A stretch of DNA of 51,058 nucleotides. It comes from an uncultured Spirochaetales bacterium. Its GTDB lineage: Bacteria > Spirochaetota > Spirochaetia > Sphaerochaetales > Sphaerochaetaceae. The DNA lies in the NCBI GenBank assembly GCA_949282255.1, contig CASDPA010000014.1, positions 1 through 51,058 on the forward strand, written 5' to 3'. This document shows positions 51,021-51,058 of this stretch, in pieces; within the stretch, counting starts at the first letter, position 1; each line of letters starts with the position of its first letter. The position numbers and the translations under genes were made by a program. The notes under the pieces were generated by a model. That model was not told the DNA's origin, made no database searches, and saw only the letters and a list, made by a program, of their open reading frames with translations.

Positions 51021-51058
51021 CAATCAAGCATGATCGGAGTTTATGAGTGCTTCCGTAT

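Overview
The window reads as chromosomal DNA of a strictly anaerobic, host- or sediment-associated bacterium, most likely a spirochaete of the Treponema/Sphaerochaeta type. That assignment is inference: it rests on gene style (short FtsY without an acidic domain, GH57-like protein with a C-terminal extension, PcnB-type nucleotidyltransferase, many exported proteins of no known family) and not on a marker gene. Anaerobic life is better supported by a full Rnf complex, an anaerobic sulfatase-maturase-type radical SAM enzyme and a 2-hydroxyacyl-CoA dehydratase/activase pair. Coding density is very high, genes often overlap by 4 bases (ATGA), and no CRISPR array, rRNA or intact insertion sequence is visible.

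Left part (1-13.7 kb): a tRNA-Thr(UGU) with its terminator, a YibE/F membrane protein, alkaline phosphatase, a GntP-type permease, an exported protein with InlB-like repeats, and two divergent MATE efflux genes, one of them broken by a single extra G. Then come thiamine pyrophosphokinase, a small membrane protein and AroH chorismate mutase in one coupled operon, a DUF1015 protein, TsaC/Sua5, a small FtsB-like membrane protein, and a two-TM protein carrying a long Val-Pro-Val-Glu repeat.

Centre (13.7-28.4 kb): one very long minus-strand transcription unit starts at a clear promoter before rnfC and runs rnfC-D-G-E-A-B, a degenerate GH57-like protein, prfB (with a classical programmed +1 frameshift), an unknown exported protein, ftsY, a YD-repeat exported protein and a permease-ATPase-permease ABC system. 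Energy conservation, translation termination, membrane targeting and envelope export are thus written as one unit. rnz follows from its own promoter.

Right part (28.4-51 kb): a P-loop protein, pcnB, a radical SAM maturase, hisS-hrpA, remnants of a fructosamine-type catabolic operon (truncated PfkB kinase, GntR/HutC regulator, PHP phosphatase), a transglutaminase-like protein, a membrane protein, a CstA carrier, aroB, a cysteine desulfurase-thiI pair for tRNA 4-thiouridine, and the activase/dehydratase pair. The window ends in a 5'-truncated third MATE gene next to a hairpin.

The most interesting non-coding signal is a probable orphan structured RNA of about 206 nt at 45886-46091 on the minus strand, with its own promoter and terminator, which I cannot place in a known family. 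A second theme is a set of genes without a Shine-Dalgarno site whose -10 element lies 5-7 bases before the start codon, suggesting leaderless mRNAs.
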